A stretch of 64,000 bases of DNA from Lentzea atacamensis (lineage in GTDB: Bacteria; Actinomycetota; Actinomycetes; Mycobacteriales; Pseudonocardiaceae): the NCBI RefSeq assembly GCF_003269295.1, contig NZ_QLTT01000013.1, positions 1 through 64,000 of the forward strand, written 5' to 3'. Under the pieces are notes generated by a model. The model worked only from the letters and a program-made list of their open reading frames with translations, was not told the origin of the DNA and searched no databases. The translations under genes were made by a program, and so were the position numbers. Every line of letters begins with the position of its first letter. Position 1 is the first letter of the stretch. Positions 9,261 through 18,061 of the stretch are shown here, in pieces.

Positions 9261-9815
9261 GGACGTTGGCCAGCTTCTCCCCTTGTGCTGCTGTGCGGCG
9301 GCGCCGCTTGACGAGGTCGTCATAACCAGCGGATCTGGGGTCGCATTGGCCAGCTTCCGGTTGCGCTACAAGACTCTCGATGGCGCATCGAAGGATTGAT
9401 CTTTGATGGCGGCGGTTACAGCGGCCTGGGCTCTTACTCATCAGCTTGAAGTGGCCGTAAGCTTGGATCGTTCGGCGCACTCCCGCGTCACTGAACTCCG
9501 GAAACGTGGTGCCTTGGGGACATCGCCTTAGCTCTCAAGCGCGAGTAGGTACTTGGTCACGAAACCTAAGCACTCAGGGGCTCGACCGGAGGTAGGACGC
9601 CGATGCTCCGCCGACCTTTGGAAGCACGACTTCCGCAGTCAGTGAAGCTCCGTTCAGGTCCATTGAGGACTGTTCTGGCACATTCAGGGCGCCGTGCTGC
9701 TCTCCGTTTGCTCTCAGAGCGTGCCCCGCAGCCGCAGGCCGCGGCGTAGACGATCAAGCTTCCGGCTGGTGCAACATCCGTTGCCATCGGATTCTCACCG
9801 CTTCGGGGCACGCTT
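9261..9815. other. 555-base stretch without a gene
   Basis: Only short frames occur on either strand, none with a domain signature or credible ribosome site. I see no repeat or RNA gene apart from the hairpin at its right edge. Confidence 0.4.
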
Positions 9816-9853
9816 GAGTGGGCAGGCGATGAGTTTGAATCGCCTGCCCACTC
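9816..9853 (-). terminator. Hairpin terminator of the cutinase-like gene
   Basis: Perfect 15-bp stem: GAGTGGGCAGGCGAT (9816-9830), 8-base loop, ATCGCCTGCCCACTC (9839-9853). It lies 4 bases beyond the stop codon of the minus-strand gene ending at 9858. Confidence 0.75.
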
Positions 9854-9857
9854 AGGA

Positions 9858-11924
9858 TCAGTCCGTGGTGCTGTGCCGCCTGCGACGCCTCGTCGTCACG
9901 AACAACAAGACACCGCAGCCAAGCAGAACGGAGCCGAGGCCGATCATCGCGCCGAGCCCAGCGATTCCGGTCAAGGCGAGACCGCCGGTCGCCGGGGGAT
10001 TCGGTGCCGGTGCCGGGGTGGAGGACGGCCCCGGCGTCGGTGACTGGGGAGTGCTCGGCCCCATGCTCGGAGCCGGTTCGCCGTAGTGCAGCGACTCCAG
10101 GGCACGGACATCGATGTCCACCAGGGCCTCGGACGAACGGCCGCGGCTGTCGGTCACGACCAGTCGTGCTTTCACGCCACCGGTCGCCGTGTAGGTGTGC
10201 GCCACGGTCGCGTCAGAGCCGGTCAGATCGATCGTGCCGTCGGTGTCGAAGTCGAACGCGAAGGTGGCGTCGCCGACATAGCTGGAAGCGAGGCCGCTGA
10301 GCGTTGTCTTGTTGCCGGCGAGCACGGTGCCCGCCGCCTTGAGCCGCGCTGTCGGCGCGGTGCTCGCGTCCTCGACTGCACGCACGACGCTCTTGGTCAC
10401 CTCGTCCGGAGAACCGATCGGGAACGTGGAGCCACCGGTGGCGGTCGTGATCGGAACCATCTGCGCGCTGAGCTCGTCGTTGGCGGACAACGCGTAAATG
10501 GGCACCGCGGGAATCTTCTCACCGGGTGTGGCGGCGATCTTGGCCTCAGGAACGGCGGTCTGCGTCTCCTCCTCACGTTCCTGGGCGGGAGCGTCGGGTT
10601 CGGCAGCAGTGCGTGCGACAGCGGTACCGACGGTTGGCGGCAGGGCTGGCATCGGAGCGACGCCCTTGGCGATGTCGGTCACCGCCGCGGCGGTCAGTCC
10701 TGTCACCGGCTCGGGGTCGTGTGCGCGAGCGTCGCCGAGCACGATGAGCGCACGCGTGGCGGATCGGTTCCAGTCCGCGCCGAGTGCCGTGACGAGCCCG
10801 GTGTAGACGGCCTCAGGCGTGTCACCGCCGCCGGCCGCGCCAAGACCACGCAGACCGGACTCGAAGGCGGCGAAGTCCTCCGTCAACGGCACGACGGTGC
10901 GCGCCACATAGCTGTCGCCGTGGTCTCGGTACTCGACCAACCCGACCCTGGCCTTCGAGCTCACCGCGTGCAGCGCGTCGGCGGTGCTCTTGGCGCTCGC
11001 GACTGCGGCGGTGAGATAGGGCGACATGGATCCGGTCGTGTCGATCGCGAACATCAGGTCCGCGGGTCCGGTGCCGGAACCGTCCGGGGGTGCAGGAGTG
11101 GTCTCCGCGGCCTCGGCCATGCCACGCAGTTGGCCGGCGAGTTCGCCGAGCTCCGCGTCCGTGCCGCCGTAGTTGCTGTGCGGTCCGAAGTCCGCCGGGG
11201 GCCACCAGAACCTGAGGGTGATGTCGCAAACTGGGTCGTTGTCGTGGCAGAACAGGAAAGTCGGCACCAACAGGTCGTAGAACGAGTCGCTACTCGCCGT
11301 GCCGTCGTCCTTCTCAATCAGCTTCCGGTATATCCCGGTGCCGTTCGCGCCACCGCCGGTGACACCACGGGCGTTGGCCTTCTGCGCGGGATCTCCCAAC
11401 CCGAAGACCCCGGCGATCCAGCTCTCCGGAACGTCCTGGGCGACCTCGCGCGCGGCGATGACACCCTGCGAATACCCGGCGAGAATGAATCGCGTCCCGG
11501 TCGACTCGCATTCCTTGTGACGCTTCTGCAGGTATCCGCTGCCGAACAGGCGACCGTACTCGATCGAGTCGAAGAGGTCCTGGTCCTTTTCGTTGTACTC
11601 CTCGGCCGGAATGGCGGGGTAGGGCACGCCGTAGACCTTGACGTCGGCCAAGGTGTAGCCGGTCGCCGATGGGAGTGTGCGAGCCTTGTCGATGATCTTT
11701 TGCAGCGTCGGGCCGGAAAGTCCGTTCGACCGGTCTCCGTCGTCGACGCTGTTCTCACCGCTGCCGCGGAACGTTACGACCTCGACTTTCCCGCATGCAG
11801 TGGACTGCGCCTGAGCCGTCGGTGCGCTCACAGCGGCAGGTGCCAGTGCGAGGAAAGCGACCAGCAGGGCGGAAGCGAGCCGATTCGGTCCGGTCATCGA
11901 AGATCTTCGTCTGGGCGGCGTCAT
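9858..11924 (-). CDS. Secreted cutinase-VWA-PKD fusion with wall-anchor-like tail
   Basis: The protein is about 688 aa. From the ATG at 11924 it starts with a signal peptide (ASALLVAFLALAPAAVSA). Residues about 45-270 form a cutinase-like alpha/beta hydrolase: RGSGE near the start, the nucleophile elbow GYSQG near residue 150, and paired cysteines. Residues about 285-480 are a von Willebrand A domain with the MIDAS motif DTTGS and a Pro-rich insert. Residues about 525-605 are a PKD-like beta domain (FDFDTDGTIDLTG). A Pro/Ser linker, LALTG, one membrane helix and an RRRRRH tail follow, resembling a class E sortase signal. It probably acts on esters or polymers at the cell surface. An ATG at 11897 is an alternative start. 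A hairpin follows the stop. Confidence 0.75.
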   Translation of the reverse strand: MTPPRRRSSMTGPNRLASALLVAFLALAPAAVSAPTAQAQSTACGKVEVVTFRGSGENSVDDGDRSNGLSGPTLQKIIDKARTLPSATGYTLADVKVYGVPYPAIPAEEYNEKDQDLFDSIEYGRLFGSGYLQKRHKECESTGTRFILAGYSQGVIAAREVAQDVPESWIAGVFGLGDPAQKANARGVTGGGANGTGIYRKLIEKDDGTASSDSFYDLLVPTFLFCHDNDPVCDITLRFWWPPADFGPHSNYGGTDAELGELAGQLRGMAEAAETTPAPPDGSGTGPADLMFAIDTTGSMSPYLTAAVASAKSTADALHAVSSKARVGLVEYRDHGDSYVARTVVPLTEDFAAFESGLRGLGAAGGGDTPEAVYTGLVTALGADWNRSATRALIVLGDARAHDPEPVTGLTAAAVTDIAKGVAPMPALPPTVGTAVARTAAEPDAPAQEREEETQTAVPEAKIAATPGEKIPAVPIYALSANDELSAQMVPITTATGGSTFPIGSPDEVTKSVVRAVEDASTAPTARLKAAGTVLAGNKTTLSGLASSYVGDATFAFDFDTDGTIDLTGSDATVAHTYTATGGVKARLVVTDSRGRSSEALVDIDVRALESLHYGEPAPSMGPSTPQSPTPGPSSTPAPAPNPPATGGLALTGIAGLGAMIGLGSVLLGCGVLLFVTTRRRRRHSTTD

Positions 11925-12298
11925 GCACGGCACATAGCTCGCGTGGCGCCGGTTGTTACAAGTCCGCCATTCGCATCTTCGATGCTGGTTCTATTCCACG
12001 TCGACTGGCGCCTCTGACGTGCTGACACACCTGCGCCTGGACCTCGGAGAACTGCAATTCGACCTCCACGCCGTCCCGGAACCAGAATCATCCCGCTGAA
12101 GAGAGTCGAGATCTTTCCGCTCGGCAGCAACGCACGGGTCATCAACTGCTGCACGACGACCTCGCCCGTGCCGCCACGCAGGGACTCGGACAGCGTGTCG
12201 TCGGCGTACAAGGCTGAACAGCCGGAATGACAGCTGCGCTGTAGTCCCGTTGACCGGCCTCGCACATGCGTTCGGTTGAGCGTGTGCGGCGGTTGCCG
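11925..12298. other. Intergenic region upstream of the cutinase-like gene
   Basis: A minus-strand stretch around 12060-12240 (EVVVQQLMTRALLPSGKIST) looks coding but has no intact gene around it and no family I can name. The rest should hold the promoter of the cutinase-like gene. Confidence 0.3.
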
Positions 12299-13357
12299 TT
12301 AACCCGGCAGAGCGGCAGGAACTGATCTCGTCGGGCTCGCTGCCTCGAACGCATCCCACAACAGGTTGAGCGGATGGTCTGCGGCGTAGCGGTCACGCTC
12401 GCCGCGGCGGGCGAAGATTCCGGTGACGATTTCAAGTGCGGGCTTGTAGTCGTTGGCGAGGTCGATCTTGCGTAGGGCGCGGCCGGGCAGGCGTCCTTCC
12501 AGGACGGCGTCGGCGACTCGTTCCGTGGTGAGCATGCATCCGTGCATCAGCTCGGTGTTGAGCAGGTTGAGGCCGTAGTTGAGTGAGTCGATGTCGGCAA
12601 TGACGTCGAGCGTGCCGCGGTAGTCGGGGCCGTACCAGCGGCCGAGGAACTGGGCGAGCAGGCCGGCGGTCGGTGCGAGCAGCGGCAGGCTAGGCAGCTT
12701 GGCTGAGGTCACCGGGGTGTCCGGCAGTTCGCGGGTGGTGAGGTTGGTGAGCAGTGCAACGCGTTCGCGATGCCATTCCAGGAAGTCGTAGTCGAGTTCG
12801 GGCGGCCGGCCTGGCTGGGCGGCGAAACTGCCGCAGACCATGTCGACCTTTTTGGCGTCGAGTTTGCGCCATAGGTCGCGGGTGCGGACGTGCTCGATGT
12901 TGAGGTGGATGTCGCGACGCTCGAAGTCCTCACGCAGCGACGGCCAGACGGCGCCAAGGAACTCGACGGTGAACTCGGTGGTGCCGAAGGTGACGGTGGA
13001 GCCGAGTCGTCGCCGGCTGCGGTGCAGGCTGTCGGTCCACGAGCCCAAGGTCTGGATTGCCAGCGCGACGACCTCCTCGCCGGACGGGGTGAAGAGGAAG
13101 TCCTTGCCTCGTCCCTGTTTTAGTACCAGCGCCTCGCCGACGAGGCGGGTTGCGACCCGGTTGAGGTTGTCGAGCTGCTTCTGCACGCTGGACTGTTCAC
13201 GGCCCAAGACGCGAGCCGCGCGCTGTGCGGTGCCCGCAGTGTGCACGACGGCGAGGGTGCGGAGCTGATCGAGGCTGACGTCGAGCATCTCCGGCGGGCA
13301 GCCCAGCAGGGTCGCCAGCAGTTCCTCCGCGTCAACCTCGTCTGCGATGCCGGGCAC
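12299..13357 (-). CDS. LysR-type transcriptional regulator
   Basis: This 352-aa protein has an N-terminal winged helix at about residues 28-90: LDQLRTLAVVHTAGTAQRAA followed by GREQSSVQKQLDNLNR, the LysR pattern. Its ligand-binding half is divergent (VTFGTTEFTVEFLGAVWPSL). It is transcribed away from the radical SAM operon across a 230-base gap that contains a palindrome, a classic LysR arrangement. It therefore probably controls that operon and itself in response to a small molecule. The first 25 residues before the helix-turn-helix are longer than usual for the family. The inducer is unknown; given the target genes, a nucleotide-like or enzyme product is a guess. Confidence 0.75.
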   Translation of the reverse strand: MPGIADEVDAEELLATLLGCPPEMLDVSLDQLRTLAVVHTAGTAQRAARVLGREQSSVQKQLDNLNRVATRLVGEALVLKQGRGKDFLFTPSGEEVVALAIQTLGSWTDSLHRSRRRLGSTVTFGTTEFTVEFLGAVWPSLREDFERRDIHLNIEHVRTRDLWRKLDAKKVDMVCGSFAAQPGRPPELDYDFLEWHRERVALLTNLTTRELPDTPVTSAKLPSLPLLAPTAGLLAQFLGRWYGPDYRGTLDVIADIDSLNYGLNLLNTELMHGCMLTTERVADAVLEGRLPGRALRKIDLANDYKPALEIVTGIFARRGERDRYAADHPLNLLWDAFEAASPTRSVPAALPG

Positions 13358-13463
13358 CGTCGCCTCCTAGTTCCAGCTTGTCGGCGGACACACCCTGACA
13401 TGCGAGTTGTTCGCGTGGACAGTTGGGTTGTCGATGATCGCAGTTGTACCCGTACTGTCCGAA

Positions 13464-13483
13464 AGATGTCCACTCGGACATCT
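13464..13483. promoter_or_regulatory. Palindromic operator between LysR gene and radical SAM operon
   Basis: Perfect palindrome AGATGTCC-ACTC-GGACATCT. A related half-site, CCGAACATCTA, recurs at 13504-13514, about 29 bases downstream (near three helical turns), and CCGAAAGATGTCC overlaps the left arm. This fits a dimeric or tetrameric regulator site, presumably for the adjacent LysR-type protein. Confidence 0.6.
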
Positions 13484-13588
13484 AAAGTCGCGCTACTGTA
13501 CTTCCGAACATCTAGTCGGGGTGCTCGATCCGGCACTCGATCATCGGCGGCATCGGCGTCCTGCCTGTCGCGGACGGGGAGGCTCACG

Positions 13589-14710
13589 ATGACCAGTGCT
13601 CGCAGCATCGCCGAAGAGGCGCTCGCAACCTCTTGCTACTTCCGGACCACAGTGGACACTCCATATCGCAAAGCTCTCGTGCAGATCAACGAGGACTGCA
13701 ACCTGCGCTGCGCCCACTGCTTCGTGTCGGCCACCCGCATCGGTAGGCAGATGCCTCTGGCTGACATCGTCGGCAAGGTGATCCCGCGGCTGAGCGAGGC
13801 ACGAGTTCGGCGGATCACCATCACCGGCGGCGAGCCCACGATCCACCCCGACTTCATGGCCATCGTGCGCGCCTTCCTCACGGCCGACATGGACGTCGGA
13901 ATCTGCACGAACGCCACCAACTTGAGCGACCAGCAGATCGACGAACTTTCGAGTCTCGGCGTGCACTGCAACGTGTCGCTCGACGGTTTCGCCGCAGACT
14001 CGCACGGCAAGTTCCGCGGCGACCGGGTGAGTTTCGACGTCACGGTCGCCACGGTGAGGAAACTCGGCGCCGCCGGGATCTTGCAGGGCTTGTTGTGCAC
14101 ACCGAACTCGTTGGCGCAGAACGAGGAGTACGTCGAGCTGTGCACGTTCGCCCGTGATCACGGGGCGCGCTACGTGTTGCTCAACCCGCTGGGCAGCATG
14201 GGACGCGGAGTCAAGTCGCAGGGCCGGCTCGCGAAGACCACCCTGCACATGCAGGAGATCCACGCGTTGACCGCGCCCTTCGACGGGCCGGACCTCGACA
14301 TCGCCCACATCCGCTTCCCCAACACCGTCGGCAAGCCGTTGTCCGGCTGCGAAGCGGGAACGATCATCTACGTGTTCACACCCGGCGATGTCACCGTCTG
14401 CCCGTACTTGGTGTTCGCCGCCCGCACGCCGGCATCCCAGCACGCCGACACCGAGTTCATCGTCGGGAACATCTTCACCGACACGGACATCGCGCAACGT
14501 CTGGACGACTACCGGTTCCACGACCGCTACCAAGTCGGCACCAACAGCACCTGCGGGTCCTGCTCGATGAGCACGGAATGTGGCAAGGGCTGCCCCGCCG
14601 CCGTGGTCGCGTCCGGCGGGCGGATCGGCGATGTCGACGCCGAGCAGTGCCCGATCACGACCGATCATGCCGCTGGAGAACGTCGGCTGCTGCCGCTGAT
14701 GCCCGTATGA
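13589..14710 (+). CDS. Radical SAM/SPASM-domain enzyme
   Basis: The protein is 373 aa, starting at the ATG at 13589 after GGGGAGG. Near residue 38 it has the radical SAM cluster motif C-N-L-R-C-A-H-C (CxxxCxxC), followed by the SAM-binding TITGGEPTIHPDF. The C-terminus (about residues 320-350) has a cysteine set, STCGSCSMSTECGKGCPA, typical of SPASM domains that hold auxiliary iron-sulfur clusters. Such enzymes usually modify peptides or proteins, but no precursor peptide gene is visible here. The next gene, a nucleotide kinase, overlaps the stop (ATGA), so the two are translated together. The substrate could be a nucleotide, a peptide or a protein, and the sequence does not decide. Confidence 0.85.
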   Translation: MTSARSIAEEALATSCYFRTTVDTPYRKALVQINEDCNLRCAHCFVSATRIGRQMPLADIVGKVIPRLSEARVRRITITGGEPTIHPDFMAIVRAFLTADMDVGICTNATNLSDQQIDELSSLGVHCNVSLDGFAADSHGKFRGDRVSFDVTVATVRKLGAAGILQGLLCTPNSLAQNEEYVELCTFARDHGARYVLLNPLGSMGRGVKSQGRLAKTTLHMQEIHALTAPFDGPDLDIAHIRFPNTVGKPLSGCEAGTIIYVFTPGDVTVCPYLVFAARTPASQHADTEFIVGNIFTDTDIAQRLDDYRFHDRYQVGTNSTCGSCSMSTECGKGCPAAVVASGGRIGDVDAEQCPITTDHAAGERRLLPLMPV

Positions 14711-15360
14711 CCGTCGTCTTCGACGAACCCCGACGTCTGCCGGGCACGCTGATCACGTTGGACGGCCCTGGCGGCGTCGGCAAGTCGACCGCGGCGAAGC
14801 TGGTCGCCGACACGTTGATCGCGGCGGGCGTGCCGGTGCTCGCGACAGCCCAGCCGTCCCGAGCGCCGCTGGGCGAGCTGGCACGGCACGGCACCGACAC
14901 CTACAAAGGCATGGCCCTGGCGTGCCTGTGCGCAGCCGACCGACACCACCAGCTCGACGCCGAGATCAAACCCGCACTGCGCGAAGGCCAAGTGGTCATC
15001 TGCGACCGCTACGTTGCGTCCTCGCTCGTACTGCAGGGCCTTGATGGCCTGTCGGCCGAGACGGTGTGGCAGCTCAACCACGGCGTCTACCGACCAGACC
15101 TCTCTGTCATCCTCAACGGCGACCCCGCCGTAATCGACCACCGACTCCGCACACGCGGCGGGCACAGCCGTTTCGAACGCGCCGAGGACAACAGTGACAT
15201 GGAGTCTGGGCTCTACGTCCACGTCGTGGCGGACCTGCAGAGCAAGGGTTGGCCGGTGGAAACGCTGGACTGCACCACCGACGACGACGCCACGAACGCC
15301 GCCGGGATCGTGTCGCTGATCCACCGAGTACTCGAGGAGAAGACGCCGGTATGCCACTGA
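14707..15360 (+). CDS. Thymidylate kinase-like nucleotide kinase
   Basis: The protein is 217 aa, starting at an ATG that overlaps the previous stop by four bases. The Walker A loop is GPGGVGKST (residues about 21-29). The motif CDRYVASSLVLQGL corresponds to the DRY-x-x-S-x-x-A-x-Q-G signature of dTMP kinases. The lid region (RTRGGHSRFE) is also recognisable. Family members transfer phosphate from ATP to dTMP or a related monophosphate. An operon with a radical SAM enzyme and hydrolases points to a specialised substrate and not to general dTTP supply. It overlaps the next gene by ten bases. Confidence 0.8.
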   Translation: MTVVFDEPRRLPGTLITLDGPGGVGKSTAAKLVADTLIAAGVPVLATAQPSRAPLGELARHGTDTYKGMALACLCAADRHHQLDAEIKPALREGQVVICDRYVASSLVLQGLDGLSAETVWQLNHGVYRPDLSVILNGDPAVIDHRLRTRGGHSRFERAEDNSDMESGLYVHVVADLQSKGWPVETLDCTTDDDATNAAGIVSLIHRVLEEKTPVCH

Positions 15361-16193
15361 GCCTGCTCACCGTCAACGTCGGCGCACCGTCGATCGACCG
15401 CGCTCGCCGGCAGCTGCGATGGCTCGCCGCTCGCCCGGAGCAAGTCCTGGTGCTGACCGAAACCAAGGCCACGGCGGGCAGCATGTTCCTGGCCGAGGCC
15501 TTCACGTCCGCCGGATACTCGGTCACCTACCCCGAGCACGCGCCGGGCGAGCTCGGCGTGATGATCGTCAGCAAGCTCGCCGCCACGATGGACCCCCTCG
15601 GCGCCGCCTTGGATTACCTGCATGCACGTGCTGCCGGCGTCGTGGTCGACACCGATGAAGGACCGCTTCGCGTTGTGGGCGTTTACGTGCCGTCCCGCGA
15701 CTCCACCCTGGAGAAGACCGAGCGGAAGAAGACGTGGCTCGTCCGGTTTTCCGACGCCCTGAAGCGGACGGCTTCCGACGAGTCGTTGGTGGTGCTCGGC
15801 GACCTGAACGTGCTCGAGCCCAGCCACCAGCCCGCCCACCGCGGCCAGTTCGCCCAGTTCGAGTACGACTTCTACACCGGCTTGACCGAGCTGCACGATC
15901 TCACCGACCTGTTCCGGCACCTGCACCCCGAACTGGTCGAACACAGCTGGGCCCGCCGCCCAGAACTCGGCTACCGCTACGACCATGCCCACGGCTCACC
16001 GGCGGTCGTCCAGCGGCTCATGGCCTGCAAATACGTGCACGAGACCAGGGAACTCTCGCCGGACGGCTCGCGGCTCACCGATCATTCGGGACTCGCCGTC
16101 CGGTTGTCGCTAACCGCAAACCGGACGCTGCTAACGTCGGACCCCACCACGGCGGTCAACGCGCAAAACGAGCCGGAGCCGACTCTGTTCTGA
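15351..16193 (+). CDS. Endonuclease/exonuclease/phosphatase-family protein
   Basis: The protein is 280 aa, from an ATG lying inside the end of the kinase gene. EEP-fold landmarks appear in order: LLTVNVG at the first strand, LTETK (metal-binding Glu), VVLGDLNVLEP (the GDxN motif) and LTDHSGLAV (the catalytic D-H pair). The RYDHAH stretch sits where exonuclease III-like proteins carry a conserved Asp-His. The family cleaves phosphodiester or phosphomonoester bonds in nucleic acids, lipids or small molecules. In this operon it may process the kinase or radical SAM product. Its last codons (NEPEPTLF) belong to the segment copied at 34685. Confidence 0.75.
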   Translation: MPLSLLTVNVGAPSIDRARRQLRWLAARPEQVLVLTETKATAGSMFLAEAFTSAGYSVTYPEHAPGELGVMIVSKLAATMDPLGAALDYLHARAAGVVVDTDEGPLRVVGVYVPSRDSTLEKTERKKTWLVRFSDALKRTASDESLVVLGDLNVLEPSHQPAHRGQFAQFEYDFYTGLTELHDLTDLFRHLHPELVEHSWARRPELGYRYDHAHGSPAVVQRLMACKYVHETRELSPDGSRLTDHSGLAVRLSLTANRTLLTSDPTTAVNAQNEPEPTLF

Positions 16194-16445
16194 ACTCCGG
16201 CATCACTCGCGCAGGCTGCCGCCCAGTCCGCCGACCGCGAGGAACGCCCGCCGGATGTCCACCACCCTCACCCCACGCATCGGCGCTCGGGTGCTGCTGC
16301 TCGACGCCCACGACCGCGTGCTGCTCATCCACGCCTGCGATCCGCACGACCGCGGCCACGACTGGTGGGAGTTGCCCGGCGGAGGTTTGGACGAGGACGA
16401 GGAGCCGGTCGACGGCGCTCGCCGCGAAGTAGCGGAGGAGACCGG
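16168..16445 (+). repeat. Duplicated segment, copy 1 (NUDIX gene 5' part)
   Basis: This segment covers the last codons of the EEP gene, the spacer and the first 62 codons of the NUDIX gene. It matches 34685-34965 at roughly 90 percent by eye, with one 3-base insertion in the other copy. Confidence 0.85.
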
Positions 16446-16743
16446 AATCGTTCTTCCCTCGCTGGGCCGCAAGCTGTGGATCCGGGAATCCCGCTTCCAC
16501 TACAAGGGGCGCGACCATCACCGCATCGATCACGTCTTTCTGGCTCGTGCCACGGACACAGCTCCGAAGGTCGCGCTCAAGCCCACTGAGAACGAGAAGG
16601 CTGGGCTGATCGAACGGCGCTGGTGGTCAGCCGCCGAACTCCATCAGACGACGGCCAAACTCCTTCCCGCCAGTCTCCCCAGGTTGGTCGAGGACCTTCT
16701 GGCAGGCACGTTGAGCACGACGCCGCTCAACCTCTTCGATTGA
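16255..16743 (+). CDS. NUDIX hydrolase (operon copy)
   Basis: The protein is 162 aa. The NUDIX box reads GGGLDEDEEPVDGARREVAE followed by ETG, a complete G-x5-E-x7-R-E-x-x-E-E-x-G match that binds Mg for pyrophosphate cleavage. The ATG at 16255 follows GAGGA. It lies 61 bases after the EEP gene and is the last gene of the operon. It probably hydrolyses a nucleoside diphosphate derivative, possibly cleaning up or completing the product of the upstream enzymes. A 5' partial copy exists at 34772. Confidence 0.8.
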   Translation: MSTTLTPRIGARVLLLDAHDRVLLIHACDPHDRGHDWWELPGGGLDEDEEPVDGARREVAEETGIVLPSLGRKLWIRESRFHYKGRDHHRIDHVFLARATDTAPKVALKPTENEKAGLIERRWWSAAELHQTTAKLLPASLPRLVEDLLAGTLSTTPLNLFD

Positions 16744-16870
16744 CCACACCGGTTCGCTGAGTCTGCTGGCGGTAGGTGCACGTGGTCGGCGCGACATCGC
16801 GTGTTGCGCTGGACACTCTGATCCAGGACGTGCTTGCCCGCGTCGGAAACCTCAAGCGGCGGTAGAAGCG

Positions 16871-16911
16871 GCAGCGGTCCCCTGCGGCGCCTGCCCGCCG
16901 GGGACCGCTGC
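16871..16911. terminator. Bidirectional hairpin between convergent genes
   Basis: Perfect 12-bp stem GCAGCGGTCCCC (16871-16882) with GGGGACCGCTGC (16900-16911) and a 17-base loop. It sits between the NUDIX operon and the minus-strand DUF397 gene, so it may stop transcription from both sides. A 29-codon plus-strand scrap (16776-16865) lies before it. Confidence 0.65.
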
Positions 16912-16918
16912 GGTGAGC

Positions 16919-17101
16919 TCAGGAGCTGAAGGCGCCTGCCTTCACGGCTGCGATGAACCGAGGTAGGTCAACCTTGATCGCCGCCGTCGGGTTCTTGCTG
17001 TCGCGGGCTGCGCCGTGAGGTGCGAGCTCGACGCACTGGCCGTTGTTGTCACCGCTGCTGTAGCTGGACTTGCGCCATCGGGCGCGGGTGAGGTCGTGCA
17101 T
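16919..17101 (-). CDS. DUF397 protein
   Basis: This 60-aa protein has the family pattern: RWRKSSYSSGDNNGQCVELA, then an ARDSKNP stretch, then a short C-terminal helix beginning WF/RFIAAVKAG. DUF397 proteins are actinomycete partners of XRE-type regulators that carry a DUF5753 domain, and are thought to act as antitoxin-like or sigma-like modulators. The gene follows such a regulator by 16 bases here, but the regulator is broken. Confidence 0.85.
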   Translation of the reverse strand: MHDLTRARWRKSSYSSGDNNGQCVELAPHGAARDSKNPTAAIKVDLPRFIAAVKAGAFSS

Positions 17102-17117
17102 GCCTCAACCCCTCTCG

Positions 17118-18061
17118 TTACTGCTTCCACAGGTCGTTTCTCAGCGTAACGAGCAGGTCGCGTGACTTCTCCGGCGAGAGCGCCCGCTGCCGGATCTGTA
17201 GAAAACGCTTCTCGTAGAACGCTCGTCGTGCACGAATGTGGTAGGTCGCTGACTCGCCGTGCTGGGTGTATGCGTAGGTCTTGCCGGGCTGCGCGTCGAA
17301 CCGCACAATCGTGAAGTCTTGCCCCATCAATGGGTAGGCGCCTGCCGAGCGCGGAATGATCTCGATCCGGTGCCTGTGGGACTCTTCGATGAGCCGGTCG
17401 ATCTGCTCCCTCATGACCGCGGCACCACCGATGTTGCGCCGCAGAACGTCCTCGTCGTAGATCACGTTCAGACGGAGCGGGTTGTCACGCGCGAGGCACT
17501 TCTGCCGGTCCAGGCGGAGTGCCTCTGATCGGTCGAGATCGGCCTCGGTCAGCTCCGGGTCGACTTCGGCGCGGACGCTGCGGACGTAGCTCGCCACCTG
17601 ATGCAGACCGAAGACGTACTTACCGTGGTAGACGTCGAGTTCCGACGCGCGTTGCTCATCGGCGAAGTAGTCGCTGGCGAAGCCGGGCACTGTGTCGCCA
17701 TGGGTGACAAGGATGCTGTCACCGTCAGGCCTCTCGAGCTGCCGGACCAACTCGTCGATCTCGTGCTCAGCGACGCCGTACACCTGTCCGAGGTGGCGAA
17801 TGTGGCGTGACGTGATCTCGCGATCAGCTTGTTCAAGCCGGCGATCCCGGCGGTGCGGGTAACGAGGCCGTCCTTCTCCCAGCGGGTGAGGATCTTGGGT
17901 GCGGTCGACTTGCCGATTCCGGCGGCGGTGGACAGGGCGGTGGCGGTGCTGCCGGGGTTGTCCCGGAGTGCCTGCCACAGCTTCTCCTCGGTCTCCGTGC
18001 GCGGCTTCGCCGTGTCGGTCGCCGGAGCTGGGACGGCTCGAAGGGTACGGTTGGTGGACAT
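17118..18061 (-). pseudogene. Chimeric regulator: winged helix fused out of frame to DUF5753
   Basis: The 3' part (17118 to about 17830) encodes a normal DUF5753 ligand domain: EIDELVRQLERPDG, then FASDYFADEQRASELDVYHG, to the C-terminus DLLVTLRNDLWKQ. Such domains follow an XRE helix-turn-helix, which is missing. In its place, in another frame, 18061 to about 17830 encodes a MarR-like winged helix (EEKLWQALRDNPGSTATALS, IGKSTAPKILTRWEKDGLV). No single frame joins them. This looks like a recombination between two regulators followed by frame loss. A sequencing error alone would not explain the domain swap. Confidence 0.6.

Noticed and set aside
10086..12017. A 643-codon plus-strand open frame
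   Set aside because: It is antisense to the cutinase-VWA gene, which has clear domains; the plus-strand product has none.
13589..15360. Viperin-like antiviral radical SAM enzyme with its nucleotide kinase
   Set aside because: The kinase neighbour is suggestive, but the cluster motif and the C-terminal SPASM cysteines differ from viperins. I keep the operon as a candidate without that name.
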